A DNA stretch of 64,000 nucleotides, from the NCBI GenBank assembly GCA_002722885.1, contig PBNE01000001.1, positions 1 through 64,000 on the forward strand. The letters run 5' to 3'. The translations under genes were made by a program, and so were the position numbers. Shown piece after piece: positions 44,638 through 55,103 of the stretch; position 1 is the first letter of the stretch, and each line of letters begins with the position of its first letter. The DNA is from Rhodospirillaceae bacterium (GTDB lineage: Bacteria > Pseudomonadota > Alphaproteobacteria > SP197). The notes beneath the pieces are model-generated. The model saw nothing but the letters and a program-made list of their open reading frames with translations, ran no database searches and was not told where the DNA came from.

Positions 44638-46434
44638 CTATCCCGCGAGTGTCTCTCTGAGCTCTTCGAGTTCCAGCCACCGCTCTTCGGCTGCAGCGAG
44701 TTCGTCTTGCGCGGCTTGCAGATCGTCAGCCGCCTTCTGGTAGGCTTTCGGATCACGCGTGAAAAGTTCACCGTCTGCCAGAACGTCCTCCAGACGTGCA
44801 ATCTCGGTTTCCAGCTCGGCGATCCTGTCGGGCAGCATGTCGAGCTCGCGCTGGTCCATGTAGCTGAGCTTCGTGCGGGTCTTCGGTTTCGGAACGGTGG
44901 CGCTCTCCTTGCGTACCGGCTCAGCACTCTCCGCGGGCGCTGAACTTCTGGTCTTCATGCGATGGTAGTCGCTGTAGCCCCCGGGGCTCTCCACGATGGT
45001 TCCGTCGCCTTCCAGGCCGTAGGTCAGGGTCACGAGGCGGTCGAGAAAATCACGGTCATGGCTGACCACGATCAGCGTGCCGGGGAAGTCGGCCAACACG
45101 TCCTGCAGCAGATCCAGTGTCTCCATGTCGAGATCGTTGGTCGGCTCATCGAGCACGAGGAGATCGGCAGGCTGAGTGAACAGCCGTGCCAGAAGCAGAC
45201 GGTTCCGCTCACCACCCGACAGCGTGCGGATCGGCTGGCGTGCCTGGTTTTCGGCAAACAGGAAGTCGCGAAGATACGCCACAACATGGCGGGATTCGCC
45301 ACGGACCATGACGCGGTCACTGTTGCCAGACGCCAGGGTCTTCCAGGGCGTGCTGTCGGTATCGAGCGCCTCCCGGCGCTGATCGAAATAGGCGGTCTTC
45401 AGTTCCGGCGCATGGTGGACGCTGCCGTCATCAGGCTGTAGATGCCCCGTCAGCATGCGGATTAGCGTCGTCTTGCCCACGCCGTTGGGGCCGACAACCC
45501 CGATCCGGTCGCGACGTAGGACCCGCGCATCGAACGGCGCAACAATAGTCTTGCCGTCAAAGGCCTTGGTGATGCCGGCCGCCTCGATCACGAGATTGCT
45601 GCGGCTGGCACCGCCCTCCAGCCCAATCGTGGCGCTGCCCTGCCAGGACCGGCGCAGTTCCGCCCTCTCGGCACGCAGGTTGGCCAGTTCCGCAACACGG
45701 CGCTGGTTGCGTGTCCGCCGCGCCGTCACCCCACGCTCCATGTAGCGTTCTTCCTCGGAGATACGGCGTGCCACCCGCTCAGCATTGCGCTGATCCGCCT
45801 GGGTGATCTCTTCGGCCCAGATCTCAAACGTCTCGAACCCGGCGTCGCGGCGGTGCAAGGTGCCGCGATCGAGCCACAGCATGGCTGTGGTTACACGCCG
45901 CAGAAAGGCGCGATCGTGGCTCACGATGACCGTCGCGCCGCGGAAGGCTGCAACAAAACCTTCCAGCCATTCGATCGCCTTGATGTCGAGATGGTTGGTC
46001 GGCTCATCGAGCAGGAGGACGTCGGGCTCGGCCGCCAGGACACGGGCCAGGTGGGCGCGGCGCTGTTCGCCGCCGGAGAGATCGGCCATGGGCCGGTCGC
46101 CATCCAGACCGAGGCGATCCAGATAGGCTTCGGCACGATGGCGGCCGGCGTCATCGGCCAAGTCTGCTGCCGCCCACTCCAGCGCCGTACCCCCGGGGTC
46201 GTCGAGAATTTCCTGGCTCAAAAGTCCAACCTTCGTGCCGGGCTGGCAGAACCGCTCGCCCCGGTCGCTTTCGAGCAGTCCGACAAGAATCCGCAACAGC
46301 GTGGACTTGCCGCAACCGTTCCGTCCAATCAGACAGAAACGGTCGCCAGGCTCCAGCGCTAGTTCCAAGTCATGGAACAGCGGCTGCCGGTCAGCGTGAT
46401 GCGCGAGACCGCGCAGGGTCAGGATTGGTGGCAT
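44638..46434 (-). CDS. uup: ABC-F ATPase, Uup-like
   Basis: A 598-residue soluble ABC-F protein with two ATPase domains and no membrane part. Domain 1 has Walker A GRNGCGKST, signature LSGGEQRR and Walker B VLLLDEPTNHLD. Domain 2 has GPNGVGKTT, LSGGERNR and LVLDEPTNDLD. A Lys/Arg/Glu-rich linker joins them. The last 90 residues are a coiled-coil tail (ELETEIARLEDVLAD) as in Uup, which acts on ribosomes and influences transposon excision. ATG 46434 is used since similarity starts there. Confidence 0.92.
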   Translation of the reverse strand: MPPILTLRGLAHHADRQPLFHDLELALEPGDRFCLIGRNGCGKSTLLRILVGLLESDRGERFCQPGTKVGLLSQEILDDPGGTALEWAAADLADDAGRHRAEAYLDRLGLDGDRPMADLSGGEQRRAHLARVLAAEPDVLLLDEPTNHLDIKAIEWLEGFVAAFRGATVIVSHDRAFLRRVTTAMLWLDRGTLHRRDAGFETFEIWAEEITQADQRNAERVARRISEEERYMERGVTARRTRNQRRVAELANLRAERAELRRSWQGSATIGLEGGASRSNLVIEAAGITKAFDGKTIVAPFDARVLRRDRIGVVGPNGVGKTTLIRMLTGHLQPDDGSVHHAPELKTAYFDQRREALDTDSTPWKTLASGNSDRVMVRGESRHVVAYLRDFLFAENQARQPIRTLSGGERNRLLLARLFTQPADLLVLDEPTNDLDMETLDLLQDVLADFPGTLIVVSHDRDFLDRLVTLTYGLEGDGTIVESPGGYSDYHRMKTRSSAPAESAEPVRKESATVPKPKTRTKLSYMDQRELDMLPDRIAELETEIARLEDVLADGELFTRDPKAYQKAADDLQAAQDELAAAEERWLELEELRETLAG

Positions 46435-46540
46435 GGCGAGGCGACTTAACACATGCGGCGCAAGAGAGGCATACCTTGCCGCACAGCAGGTGCAATGACA
46501 GGATGCCGCACGGTTTCTCCCCTCCAACAACGGGTTCCCT

Positions 46541-47473
46541 TTGCTGAGCGTATTCGACCCATCAAGGCCGGCCTGGCAGCGGCGTCTCGCGATCCTGTTC
46601 ATGATGGTGTTCTGCGGTGGCATTTGGGGCCTGGTGCCGACACTGGCAAAGACCGCCATCGAGGACGGTGCCCATCCCTTCGGCCTGACATGGTGGCAGG
46701 GCATCGGGGCGGGGGGCGTCTTGCTGATCTATCTCACGCTGCGGAGCAAACGCCTTCCGCTCGACCGCAATCACATTCTTCTCTACCTCTTCTGCGGGTT
46801 GTTCGGCACGATCATGCCCACGCTGGCTCTTTTCTACGCCGCCGAGCACATCTCAGCCGGGATCATGGCCATGACCATGGCCATGATCCCCATCGCAGCG
46901 TATGTGATCTCACTGGCCGTCCGCATCGACCACCTCGAATTGGGCCGCTCCATCGGCATTGCCCTGGGTCTGGCGGGCGTTGCCCTGCTGGTCCTACCGG
47001 GTGCAGAGACATCAATCGATGGGCCGTTCTGGATCATTATCGCCATGCTCGTTCCCCTGGGCTACGCGATGGAGAACGTGTTTCTGGCGGTCCGCAGCCC
47101 ACGTGGCACGGAAACCACCGTGCTGGTCTGTGGCATGGTGCTGACGGGCGGGCTGATCATGACACCCGTGATGCTTGCGACCGGCACCTGGTATCCGATC
47201 ACCTGGCCGCTGAGTGAACCGGAGCTTTCGGTCATCGCCATCTTCATTGTGAACATCCTGAGCTACGGCATGTTCCTCACGCTGATCTTTGCTGCCGGGC
47301 CGGTGCTCGCCTCGATGTCCGGTTACTTCACGGTGCTGACCGGCATCCTCTGGGGCATGGCGCTGCTGGGCGAAAGCCATGGCCTGCTGTTCTGGGCTGC
47401 GCTCGCCACCACGCTCGCAGGCATGGCACTGGTACGCGAACGCCGGGTCGAGCGGACGGTCGAAGCAACATGA
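46541..47473 (+). CDS. DMT/EamA-family transporter (tandem copy 1)
   Basis: A 310-residue ten-helix DMT transporter. The frame has no ATG at its start; TTG 46541 (MLSVFDPSRPAWQRR) is the best candidate, with only a weak GGG upstream. It is a paralogue of the gene that follows: both show GGxWGLxxxLAxxAxEDGxHPxGLTxWQGIG near the N-terminus. The two overlap by ATGA, which suggests equal synthesis and perhaps a heteromer, though DMT proteins often work as single chains. Confidence 0.85.
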   Translation: MLSVFDPSRPAWQRRLAILFMMVFCGGIWGLVPTLAKTAIEDGAHPFGLTWWQGIGAGGVLLIYLTLRSKRLPLDRNHILLYLFCGLFGTIMPTLALFYAAEHISAGIMAMTMAMIPIAAYVISLAVRIDHLELGRSIGIALGLAGVALLVLPGAETSIDGPFWIIIAMLVPLGYAMENVFLAVRSPRGTETTVLVCGMVLTGGLIMTPVMLATGTWYPITWPLSEPELSVIAIFIVNILSYGMFLTLIFAAGPVLASMSGYFTVLTGILWGMALLGESHGLLFWAALATTLAGMALVRERRVERTVEAT

Positions 47474-48375
47474 CCGAAACCACGCGCGGCAGGCGGCTGT
47501 GGTTCTGGTTTCTGATTGTCCTCAGCGGCGGTTCCTGGGGGCTGTTCTTTTCGCTCGCCCGCATCGCGCGCGAGGATGGCTACCATCCGTTGGGCCTGAC
47601 CATGTGGCAGGGTATCGGTGGCAGCATCCTGCTGCTGTCCATCACCCTTGGGCGCCGCAGTCGTATTCCCTTTCATGGACGCGCTATCTGCTTCTATGTC
47701 ATCTGCGGCATCTTCGGGACCGTGCTGCCTACCAGCACGATCTTCTATGTCGCGCCGAACATGGGTGCCGGGTTCCTGGCGATCACCATGACACTTGTGC
47801 CCCTGCTGACCTATGGCGTTTCGATCCTGCTGGGCATCGACCGACCCGCAGCCCTGCGTCTGGCGGGGCTTGTTCTGGGCTTTGTCGCGATCCTGATGAT
47901 TTTCGTGCCCCAGATGGGCGCAGAGGGCGGCGTGGCCCTGTTCTGGGCGCTGCTCGCCCTGTTGATCCCCGTCAGCTTCACGACAGAGAACCTGCTCCTG
48001 GCTCTGAAGGCCCCGGCGGGCATGGACCCCATCGCCCTGGTCGGCGTCTTCCAGCTCACCGGCGCGCTGCTGCTGTTGCCCATCGTTTTGGCGACCGGGA
48101 CCTACATGGATGTCACCGTGACATGGACCCAAGCCCACTGGGTTTCGGTTCTGATGCTGGTGATCAATGCCGGCAGCTACACGCTGTTCCTTTACATCAT
48201 CCAGCACACGGGACCGGTGTTTGCGGCCCAGACAACCTACCTCGCCACGATCACCGGCGTGCTCTGGGGTATGGCGCTGTTTGGTGAGACCCATTCGGCA
48301 TGGGTCTGGGGAGCGCTGGTGATCCTGATAGCCGGTATGGCTCTGGTTCAGGAACGCAAGATCGAGCGGTCCTGA
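47470..48375 (+). CDS. DMT/EamA-family transporter (tandem copy 2)
   Basis: A 301-residue DMT transporter, paralogous to its immediate neighbour and translationally coupled to it. Ten hydrophobic segments form two EamA repeats, ending TYLATITGVLWGMALFGETHS in the last pair of helices and a short charged tail. Substrate unknown. It converges on recX with nine bases between the stops. Confidence 0.88.
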   Translation: MTETTRGRRLWFWFLIVLSGGSWGLFFSLARIAREDGYHPLGLTMWQGIGGSILLLSITLGRRSRIPFHGRAICFYVICGIFGTVLPTSTIFYVAPNMGAGFLAITMTLVPLLTYGVSILLGIDRPAALRLAGLVLGFVAILMIFVPQMGAEGGVALFWALLALLIPVSFTTENLLLALKAPAGMDPIALVGVFQLTGALLLLPIVLATGTYMDVTVTWTQAHWVSVLMLVINAGSYTLFLYIIQHTGPVFAAQTTYLATITGVLWGMALFGETHSAWVWGALVILIAGMALVQERKIERS

Positions 48376-48384
48376 CCGTCACCG

Positions 48385-48936
48385 CTACCGCACCTCTGCG
48401 AGAAGCTCTTCAAGCGCCTCTTCGTCTTCGGCATCGATCACCCGGCGCGTGAGATCCAGGCCAAAGCCCTTGCGGGCCAGCGCGGCCATATCCCTCTCAC
48501 GGCGTTCTTCACGATCGTCACCGGTTCTGTATGGTCCCATCCGTCTCCGCCGGGCATAGGAAATAGCCGCTGCAATGTCGCTGTTGTCGGGTTCATCCTG
48601 CGCGAGAGCACGGGTTGCCGTCTCCTCGTCGATGCCCTTGGCCGCGAGCTTCATGCGGATGGAACGGGCGGATTCGCCCTTGTAGCGCAGCGAACGGACC
48701 CGCATGTCGGCCCAGGCCTGATCGTCTAGCCAACCGCCCTGCTGCAACCGAGCCACCGTTTCGCCGATCCAGACCTCGGCCTGTTCCTGATCGACCTCGT
48801 GCTCCCGCGCCGATCGCCAGACCTTCCGGCGCAGAACCGTCTTCAGATTCTCCGACGAGCTTGCGTAACGCTCCAGATAGAACAGCGCCGCCTTGTCGAG
48901 ATACTCCAGCGTGATCTTGCGCGGCCGCTTCGCCAT
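48385..48936 (-). CDS. recX: RecX family regulatory protein
   Basis: A 183-residue RecX-like protein, a regulator that caps or disassembles RecA filaments. It is made of helical three-helix repeats: ALFYLERYASSSENLKTVLRRKV, WLDDQAWADMRVRSLRYKGESARSIRMKLAAKGI and AISYARRRRMGPYR. There is no recA beside it. It lies one base after the M24 gene on the same strand. Confidence 0.88.
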   Translation of the reverse strand: MAKRPRKITLEYLDKAALFYLERYASSSENLKTVLRRKVWRSAREHEVDQEQAEVWIGETVARLQQGGWLDDQAWADMRVRSLRYKGESARSIRMKLAAKGIDEETATRALAQDEPDNSDIAAAISYARRRRMGPYRTGDDREERRERDMAALARKGFGLDLTRRVIDAEDEEALEELLAEVR

Positions 48937-48937
48937 G

Positions 48938-50185
48938 TCATGCGATGACGGGCATGCGTGCCGGGGTCTGCTGCAGGAATTCGGCCGAGTCTTCGGTGAA
49001 GACCATCATGTCGATGAACATCGACATGCCGGCCAGGTTTGGCAGATAGAAGTTGGCCTCATAGTTGGTCGTCATGCCCGGTTCAAAGACAGCGTCATCG
49101 GGATCGTTGTGGACGTCGTAGAACCAGGGACCGACCCAGTCCGGCGGGAAGGAAATCCCGAGATCGTAACCGCCGACCCAACACTGGTCCTGCCAGATTC
49201 CGGTGTCCTTGTAGTAACCCTCAATCGTCTGCAGAAGCTCGAGGACCGGCAGATTGGGGCGGATGACATCGGTCAGCATCGTCTTCACTCCGGTGATCGC
49301 ATCGAGGTAACGTGAGACCTCCGGGTGGGGTTCACCAATGCAGAATGTCCGCGCCATGTTGGTGTGGTAGCGGTTGTAGACACCGCACAGATCCACATTC
49401 ACAACATCTCCGGGCATGATCTTCTTGCGTGAAGCCAAAGCATGCATGCAGGCGCTCTTGCCGCCCGAAGACACAGGCATGGTGATCGACGGGTTTTCGC
49501 CGCCGGCCTTCGCCATCGCGCGGACGACCTCGCCATAAACGTCGAGCTCGGTGACACCCGCCTGAAGCGTGTCGGCGGCGGCCTGCATGCCGATATCGCC
49601 GATCCGGGCGGCGGTGCGGGTGTAGGCGATTTCCTGGGGAGATTTGATCTTGCGTACGGTACCAACGATGGCCGTTCCGTCGACAACGGTCGCGCCTTTG
49701 GACTCCATGGCGGCCTGCAGCATTTCACTGACCGCCCGGTTGGGACGGTAGCTGTACATTTCCAGCCCGACACGCCCCTTGAGCCAGCCCTCACCATCGA
49801 GCTCGTCGACGATGAAGTCGAGCACATCGTCGCCGGGCTGGGCATCGCCGCCGAATATGCGCAGATCGCGAGAGACCGAGGTGAACCCGGCAATGACCTG
49901 TTCGTTCTGAACCTCGAAGTGGATGTAGTCGTCGCCATCGACATGCACGGCAAGACCACTGACCGGCAACCAGCTCATGGGGCCCTGAGCCTGGTACCAT
50001 TCCGCCCGGAAGCCCGAGAGGTAACAGATCGCTTCGGGCGAGGTGAGGTAGAGCATATCGATGCCGGCGGCAGCCATACCCGCCTTCACGCGCTGAAGGC
50101 GTTCCGCATACTCCTCCAGCGAGAAGATGGTCTCCATCTCCGGCCGGATGAACTTCAGAACCCGCTCGCGGTGGGTCATAGTCAT
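48938..50185 (-). CDS. M24 family 'pita-bread' protein, creatinase-like, metal site degraded
   Basis: A 415-residue protein with the two-domain creatinase/prolidase layout: an N-terminal RNase H-like domain and a C-terminal pita-bread domain. Of the five M24 metal ligands, Asp265 (VNVDLCG) and Glu376 (TNYEAN) are present, but the second Asp is Asn276 (HTNMART), the His is Tyr340 (GGYDLG) and the last Glu is Ile391 (MFIDMMV). Creatinase itself lacks metal, so a metal-free amidohydrolase on a small N-containing molecule is plausible. The ATG follows GGGGAG. It is divergent from a stand-alone HyuA gene, which supports a role in cyclic amide or guanidino-compound breakdown. Confidence 0.85.
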   Translation of the reverse strand: MTMTHRERVLKFIRPEMETIFSLEEYAERLQRVKAGMAAAGIDMLYLTSPEAICYLSGFRAEWYQAQGPMSWLPVSGLAVHVDGDDYIHFEVQNEQVIAGFTSVSRDLRIFGGDAQPGDDVLDFIVDELDGEGWLKGRVGLEMYSYRPNRAVSEMLQAAMESKGATVVDGTAIVGTVRKIKSPQEIAYTRTAARIGDIGMQAAADTLQAGVTELDVYGEVVRAMAKAGGENPSITMPVSSGGKSACMHALASRKKIMPGDVVNVDLCGVYNRYHTNMARTFCIGEPHPEVSRYLDAITGVKTMLTDVIRPNLPVLELLQTIEGYYKDTGIWQDQCWVGGYDLGISFPPDWVGPWFYDVHNDPDDAVFEPGMTTNYEANFYLPNLAGMSMFIDMMVFTEDSAEFLQQTPARMPVIA

Positions 50186-50310
50186 GGCTGTCTCCCCTGA
50201 TGTCTGGCGGCACGGTAACGGCTGAGGCGCGCTTCAACAAACGCTCGATTCCGGCTGCGGTTTTCTCCATAGTTCGCGCCGTTTCGCTTGGCCTTTCCCG
50301 GAGACAGCCC

Positions 50311-52302
50311 ATGGCCCTGACGCTCGGCATCGATACCGGCGGCACCTACACGGATGCTGTCCTGTTTGACACGGAACGTGGTGTTTTGGCCGAGACCAAG
50401 GCGCTCACCACCAAGCATCACCTGACCATCGGCGTGGCCGAGGCGGTCAATGACGTGCTGGGAGACCACGCCGGCGAAATCGCGCTAGTGTCGATCTCGA
50501 CCACGCTGGCGACCAACGCGATTGTCGAAGGCCAGGGCAGCCCCGCCTGCCTGATCCTGGTCGGCCATGCCGAGGCAGACGCCCAACGCCCCGACCTGAC
50601 CCGAGCCCTGGCGGGCGATCCGGTGATCACGGCCCATGGCGGCCATGACGCCCTGGGTGACGAACGCGCCCCTCTCAATCTCGAAACTCTCAAGGGCGAG
50701 ATCGAAAAGGTCGAAGGCCGGGTTTCCGCCTTTGCCGTTTCCTCGCTCTTTGCTGTCCGCAATCCGGAGCACGAGATCGCCGTGCGCGACATGCTGCGCA
50801 CCATGACGGGCCTGCCGGTATCCTGCGCCCACAGCCTGAGCTCCGAACTCGACGCCCCGCGCCGGGCGCTGACGGCCCTGCTGAATGCCCGCCTGATCCC
50901 GCTGATCCAGGGCCTGATCATCGCCGTGCGTGACCTGATGGCCGAACGTGGTGTCAGCGCGCCGATCATGGTGGTCAAGGGCGACGGATCCCTGATCGAT
51001 GCGGGAACCGCCCTCGAATCACCTGTCGAAACCATTCTTTCAGGCCCTGCCGCCAGTGTGGTCGGTGCCCATCATCTCTCGAACCGGGACGATGCCTTTG
51101 TCTCTGACATCGGTGGCACCACCACGGACATCGCGCTGGTCCGCACCGGCCGCCCCCTGCTCGACCCCCAGGGTGCCCGGGTCGGCGGCTATCGCACCAT
51201 GGTGCGGGCTGTGGCTGTTCACACCTCGGGCCTTGGCGGCGACAGCGAGGTCGCGTTGGACGACCGGGGCCGCATCCGGGTCGGGCCGCGCCGGGCCGTG
51301 CCGCTGGCCCTGCTGGCGTCGCGCTACCCTGAGACGCTGGAGATTCTGAAGCGGCAGATGGAACGGGGCTGGCCCGCGGAATGGGACGGCATGTTCGTAC
51401 TGCGCCAGCGCAGTCTCGACACCGATCTCGCCGAGCTCTCCCGCCCCCAGCGCAAGCTCTGGGACTCCCTGGCCGACGGACCGGTGGCGATGGATGTGCT
51501 CTATCAGGAGCAGTCGCCCAAGCTGCCACTTGAGCGGCTTCTGGATCGTGGCCTTGTGATAGTATCGCGCTTCACGCCCAGCGACGCATCTCATGTTCTG
51601 GGCCTGCACGGATCGTGGGATGCCGAGGCATCACGCATCGGCGCTCAGCTTTGGGTGCGCTGGTGGGCAATCACCGGACACGAAGCGGCCGACGATCCCG
51701 ATGTCTTTGCCCGTATGGTGGTCGATGCAACCGTCACAAAGACCACCCGTGCCCTGCTCGAGGCCGCAACGGCCGAAGAGCTCGGCATGGCCCTGCCCAC
51801 GGGCCGGCAGGCCGACGCCCTGCTCGCGCCGGCGCTGGGCGGGCAGACGGGCGACCTCTTCGACCTCGGCATCACGTTCAATCGGCCCGTCGTGGCCGTG
51901 GGTGCGCCCGCGGCAACGTACTATCCCGAGGTCGGGCGTCGTCTGAACACCGAGGCCGTGGTGCCGACCCACGCCGGCGTATGCAACGCCGTCGGCGCGG
52001 TGGCCGGTGGCGTGGCGCAACGGGCCGATGCCCTGATCACCTCACCGTCGGACGGTCTCTACCGGTGCCATCTCGCCGAAGGAATCGCCGATTTCGAGGA
52101 CCTCGCCGAAGCCGCCGCTCATGCTGAGGCTGATGTCGACCGGCTGGCCCGGGCTGCAGCCGAGCAAATCGGCGCGCAGGATATTGCGGTGACCCTGGAA
52201 CGCCAAGACGAGATCGTGCGCGGCAAGGACGGCAGCAACCTTTTCATCGAAAGCCGCATTGCCGCTCTGGCAACAGGGCGTCCCGCACTCGCAACCGACT
52301 GA
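50311..52302 (+). CDS. Stand-alone hydantoinase/oxoprolinase family protein
   Basis: A 663-residue HyuA-type protein. The N-terminal ASKHA motif reads LGIDTGGTYTDAVLF, and the second phosphate motif is SDIGGTTTDIALV. The C-terminal part (GVCNAVGAVAGGVAQRADALI) differs from the HyuA at 7666 and the gene has no HyuB partner beside it, so it belongs to a separate subgroup. ATG 50311 follows CCCGGAGA; the frame is open to 50200 but without similarity. It is divergent from the M24 gene across 125 bases. The SUF promoter begins 7 bases after its stop. Confidence 0.88.
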   Translation: MALTLGIDTGGTYTDAVLFDTERGVLAETKALTTKHHLTIGVAEAVNDVLGDHAGEIALVSISTTLATNAIVEGQGSPACLILVGHAEADAQRPDLTRALAGDPVITAHGGHDALGDERAPLNLETLKGEIEKVEGRVSAFAVSSLFAVRNPEHEIAVRDMLRTMTGLPVSCAHSLSSELDAPRRALTALLNARLIPLIQGLIIAVRDLMAERGVSAPIMVVKGDGSLIDAGTALESPVETILSGPAASVVGAHHLSNRDDAFVSDIGGTTTDIALVRTGRPLLDPQGARVGGYRTMVRAVAVHTSGLGGDSEVALDDRGRIRVGPRRAVPLALLASRYPETLEILKRQMERGWPAEWDGMFVLRQRSLDTDLAELSRPQRKLWDSLADGPVAMDVLYQEQSPKLPLERLLDRGLVIVSRFTPSDASHVLGLHGSWDAEASRIGAQLWVRWWAITGHEAADDPDVFARMVVDATVTKTTRALLEAATAEELGMALPTGRQADALLAPALGGQTGDLFDLGITFNRPVVAVGAPAATYYPEVGRRLNTEAVVPTHAGVCNAVGAVAGGVAQRADALITSPSDGLYRCHLAEGIADFEDLAEAAAHAEADVDRLARAAAEQIGAQDIAVTLERQDEIVRGKDGSNLFIESRIAALATGRPALATD

Positions 52303-52309
52303 TTCCGCC

Positions 52310-52340
52310 TTGACTCCCGGGGCAAACAGCCACACATAAG
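52310..52340 (+). promoter_or_regulatory. Predicted sigma70-type promoter of the SUF operon
   Basis: TTGACT at 52310-52315 is a good -35 element, and CATAAG at 52335-52340 is a fair -10 with a 19-base spacer; ACATAA at 18 bases is an alternative. Transcription would start near 52347, inside the palindrome. Confidence 0.45.
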
Positions 52341-52341
52341 C

Positions 52342-52366
52342 AATTAGAACCAAATTGGTTCTGATT
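52342..52366. promoter_or_regulatory. SUF operon operator (Rrf2 binding site candidate)
   Basis: AGAACCAA-A-TTGGTTCT (52346-52362) is a perfect 8-bp inverted repeat; with AATT/GATT flanks it extends to 25 bases with one mismatch. It covers the predicted start site, 25 bases before the regulator's ATG. The first gene is an Rrf2/IscR-type Fe-S regulator, so feedback repression is the simple reading. Confidence 0.65.
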
Positions 52367-52386
52367 AGCGCCAAACTGGACGTCCG

Positions 52387-52839
52387 ATGATCCGATTGAG
52401 CCGTATGGCCGATTATGGCGTGGTGGTCATGACCTACATGGCCTGGCGCCACCACGAAAACCACAGCGCCCATCAGGTCGCTGAAGGCACGGGCCTCTCC
52501 GAGGCCACCGTGGCCAAGCTGCTTAAGATGTTCGCCCGTGAGAATCTCCTGGGGAGCCATCGCGGTGTCCATGGCGGCTACCAGCTCAACCGCAAGCCCG
52601 AAGAAATCACGGTTGCCCAGATCGTTGAGGCCGTCGAAGGCCCCATCGCACTCACGCTGTGCGTCGACAATCACCCGGGCAGCTGCGATGTCCAATCGCT
52701 GTGCCCCATGCGCGGCGGCTGGAACCAGATCAACACGGCGTTGCGTGACGCCTTTGAAGGCGTGTCGCTGGCCGCCATGGCCTTGCCTAAACCCACCGAT
52801 TTCAACCTCACAGCCGACGCCCAGCGCGCCGAGCTTTAG
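52387..52839 (+). CDS. Rrf2-family Fe-S regulator of the SUF operon (IscR/SufR-like)
   Basis: A 150-residue Rrf2 regulator matching the SUF-associated regulator family. A winged helix-turn-helix fills residues 1-75 ([41 protein letters not shown]). Cys92, Cys100 and Cys106 (CxxxxxxxC-xxxxx-C) can hold an Fe-S cluster, so DNA binding would sense Fe-S supply. The first gene of the SUF operon, it is followed by sufB after 10 bases, with the sufB ribosome-binding site overlapping its stop (TTTAGGAG). A palindrome at its promoter is the likely target. Confidence 0.93.
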   Translation: MIRLSRMADYGVVVMTYMAWRHHENHSAHQVAEGTGLSEATVAKLLKMFARENLLGSHRGVHGGYQLNRKPEEITVAQIVEAVEGPIALTLCVDNHPGSCDVQSLCPMRGGWNQINTALRDAFEGVSLAAMALPKPTDFNLTADAQRAEL

Positions 52840-52849
52840 GAGACCATTC

Positions 52850-54313
<1,464 letters not shown>

Positions 54314-54339
54314 CCGCTCCCAACACAACGAGACAGATC

Positions 54340-55095
54340 ATGACCATTCTTTCGATCAAGGACCTGTACGCAGAAGTCGACGGCAAGGAAATCATCAAGG
54401 GCCTGAACCTTGAGATGGGCGCCGGCGAAATCCACGCCATCATGGGCCCCAACGGCTCCGGCAAATCGACTCTGAGCTATGTGCTGTCGGGCCGTGACGG
54501 CTATGAGGTCACCAGCGGCGAGGTCATCTACAAGGGCCAAAACCTGCTGGATCTGGAGCCCGAGGAGCGCGCCCAGGCGGGTATCTTCCTCGCCTTCCAG
54601 TACCCTGTGGAAATCCCAGGTGTGCCGACCGTGACCTTCCTGAAGCAGGCCATGAACTCGGTGCGCAAGGCCCGTGGCGAAAAGGAACTCGACGCCTTCG
54701 AGTTCAAGAAGTTGATGGACGCTCGTCTGAAAGAGCTTTCGATCGCCAACGACATGGTGCGCCGTGCGCTCAATGCTGGGTTCTCCGGCGGCGAGAAAAA
54801 GCGCATGGAGGTTCTGCAGATGGCCCTGCTGGAGCCGACTCTGGCAGTGCTTGACGAAACCGACTCCGGTCTCGACATCGATGCGCTGAAGACGGTCGCC
54901 GATGGCGTGAACGCTCTGCGTTCGCCCGAGCGCTCCATGCTGGTCATCACCCACTATCAGCGTCTGCTCGACTACATCGTGCCTAATCATGTTCATGTCC
55001 TGGCCGGTGGCCGGATCATCAAGAGCGGTGACAAGTCGCTGGCTCTGGAACTCGAGGAAAAGGGCTATGCCGACATCGTGTCGGCAGCTGCCTGA
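54340..55095 (+). CDS. sufC: Fe-S cluster assembly ATPase SufC
   Basis: A 251-residue ABC-type ATPase that drives the SufBCD scaffold. Walker A GPNGSGKST, Q-loop LAFQYP, signature FSGGEKKR, Walker B LAVLDETDSGLDID and switch His in VITHYQRLL are all intact, in contrast to the degenerate ABC ATPase at 37.8 kb. It begins 26 bases after sufB and ends 8 bases before sufD. Confidence 0.97.
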   Translation: MTILSIKDLYAEVDGKEIIKGLNLEMGAGEIHAIMGPNGSGKSTLSYVLSGRDGYEVTSGEVIYKGQNLLDLEPEERAQAGIFLAFQYPVEIPGVPTVTFLKQAMNSVRKARGEKELDAFEFKKLMDARLKELSIANDMVRRALNAGFSGGEKKRMEVLQMALLEPTLAVLDETDSGLDIDALKTVADGVNALRSPERSMLVITHYQRLLDYIVPNHVHVLAGGRIIKSGDKSLALELEEKGYADIVSAAA

Positions 55096-55103
55096 GGACG
55101 ACC

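Noticed and set aside
52538-52849. Upstream extension of the sufB frame
   Set aside because: It overlaps the Rrf2 regulator gene and is not SufB-like; the ATG at 52850 has the ribosome-binding site.
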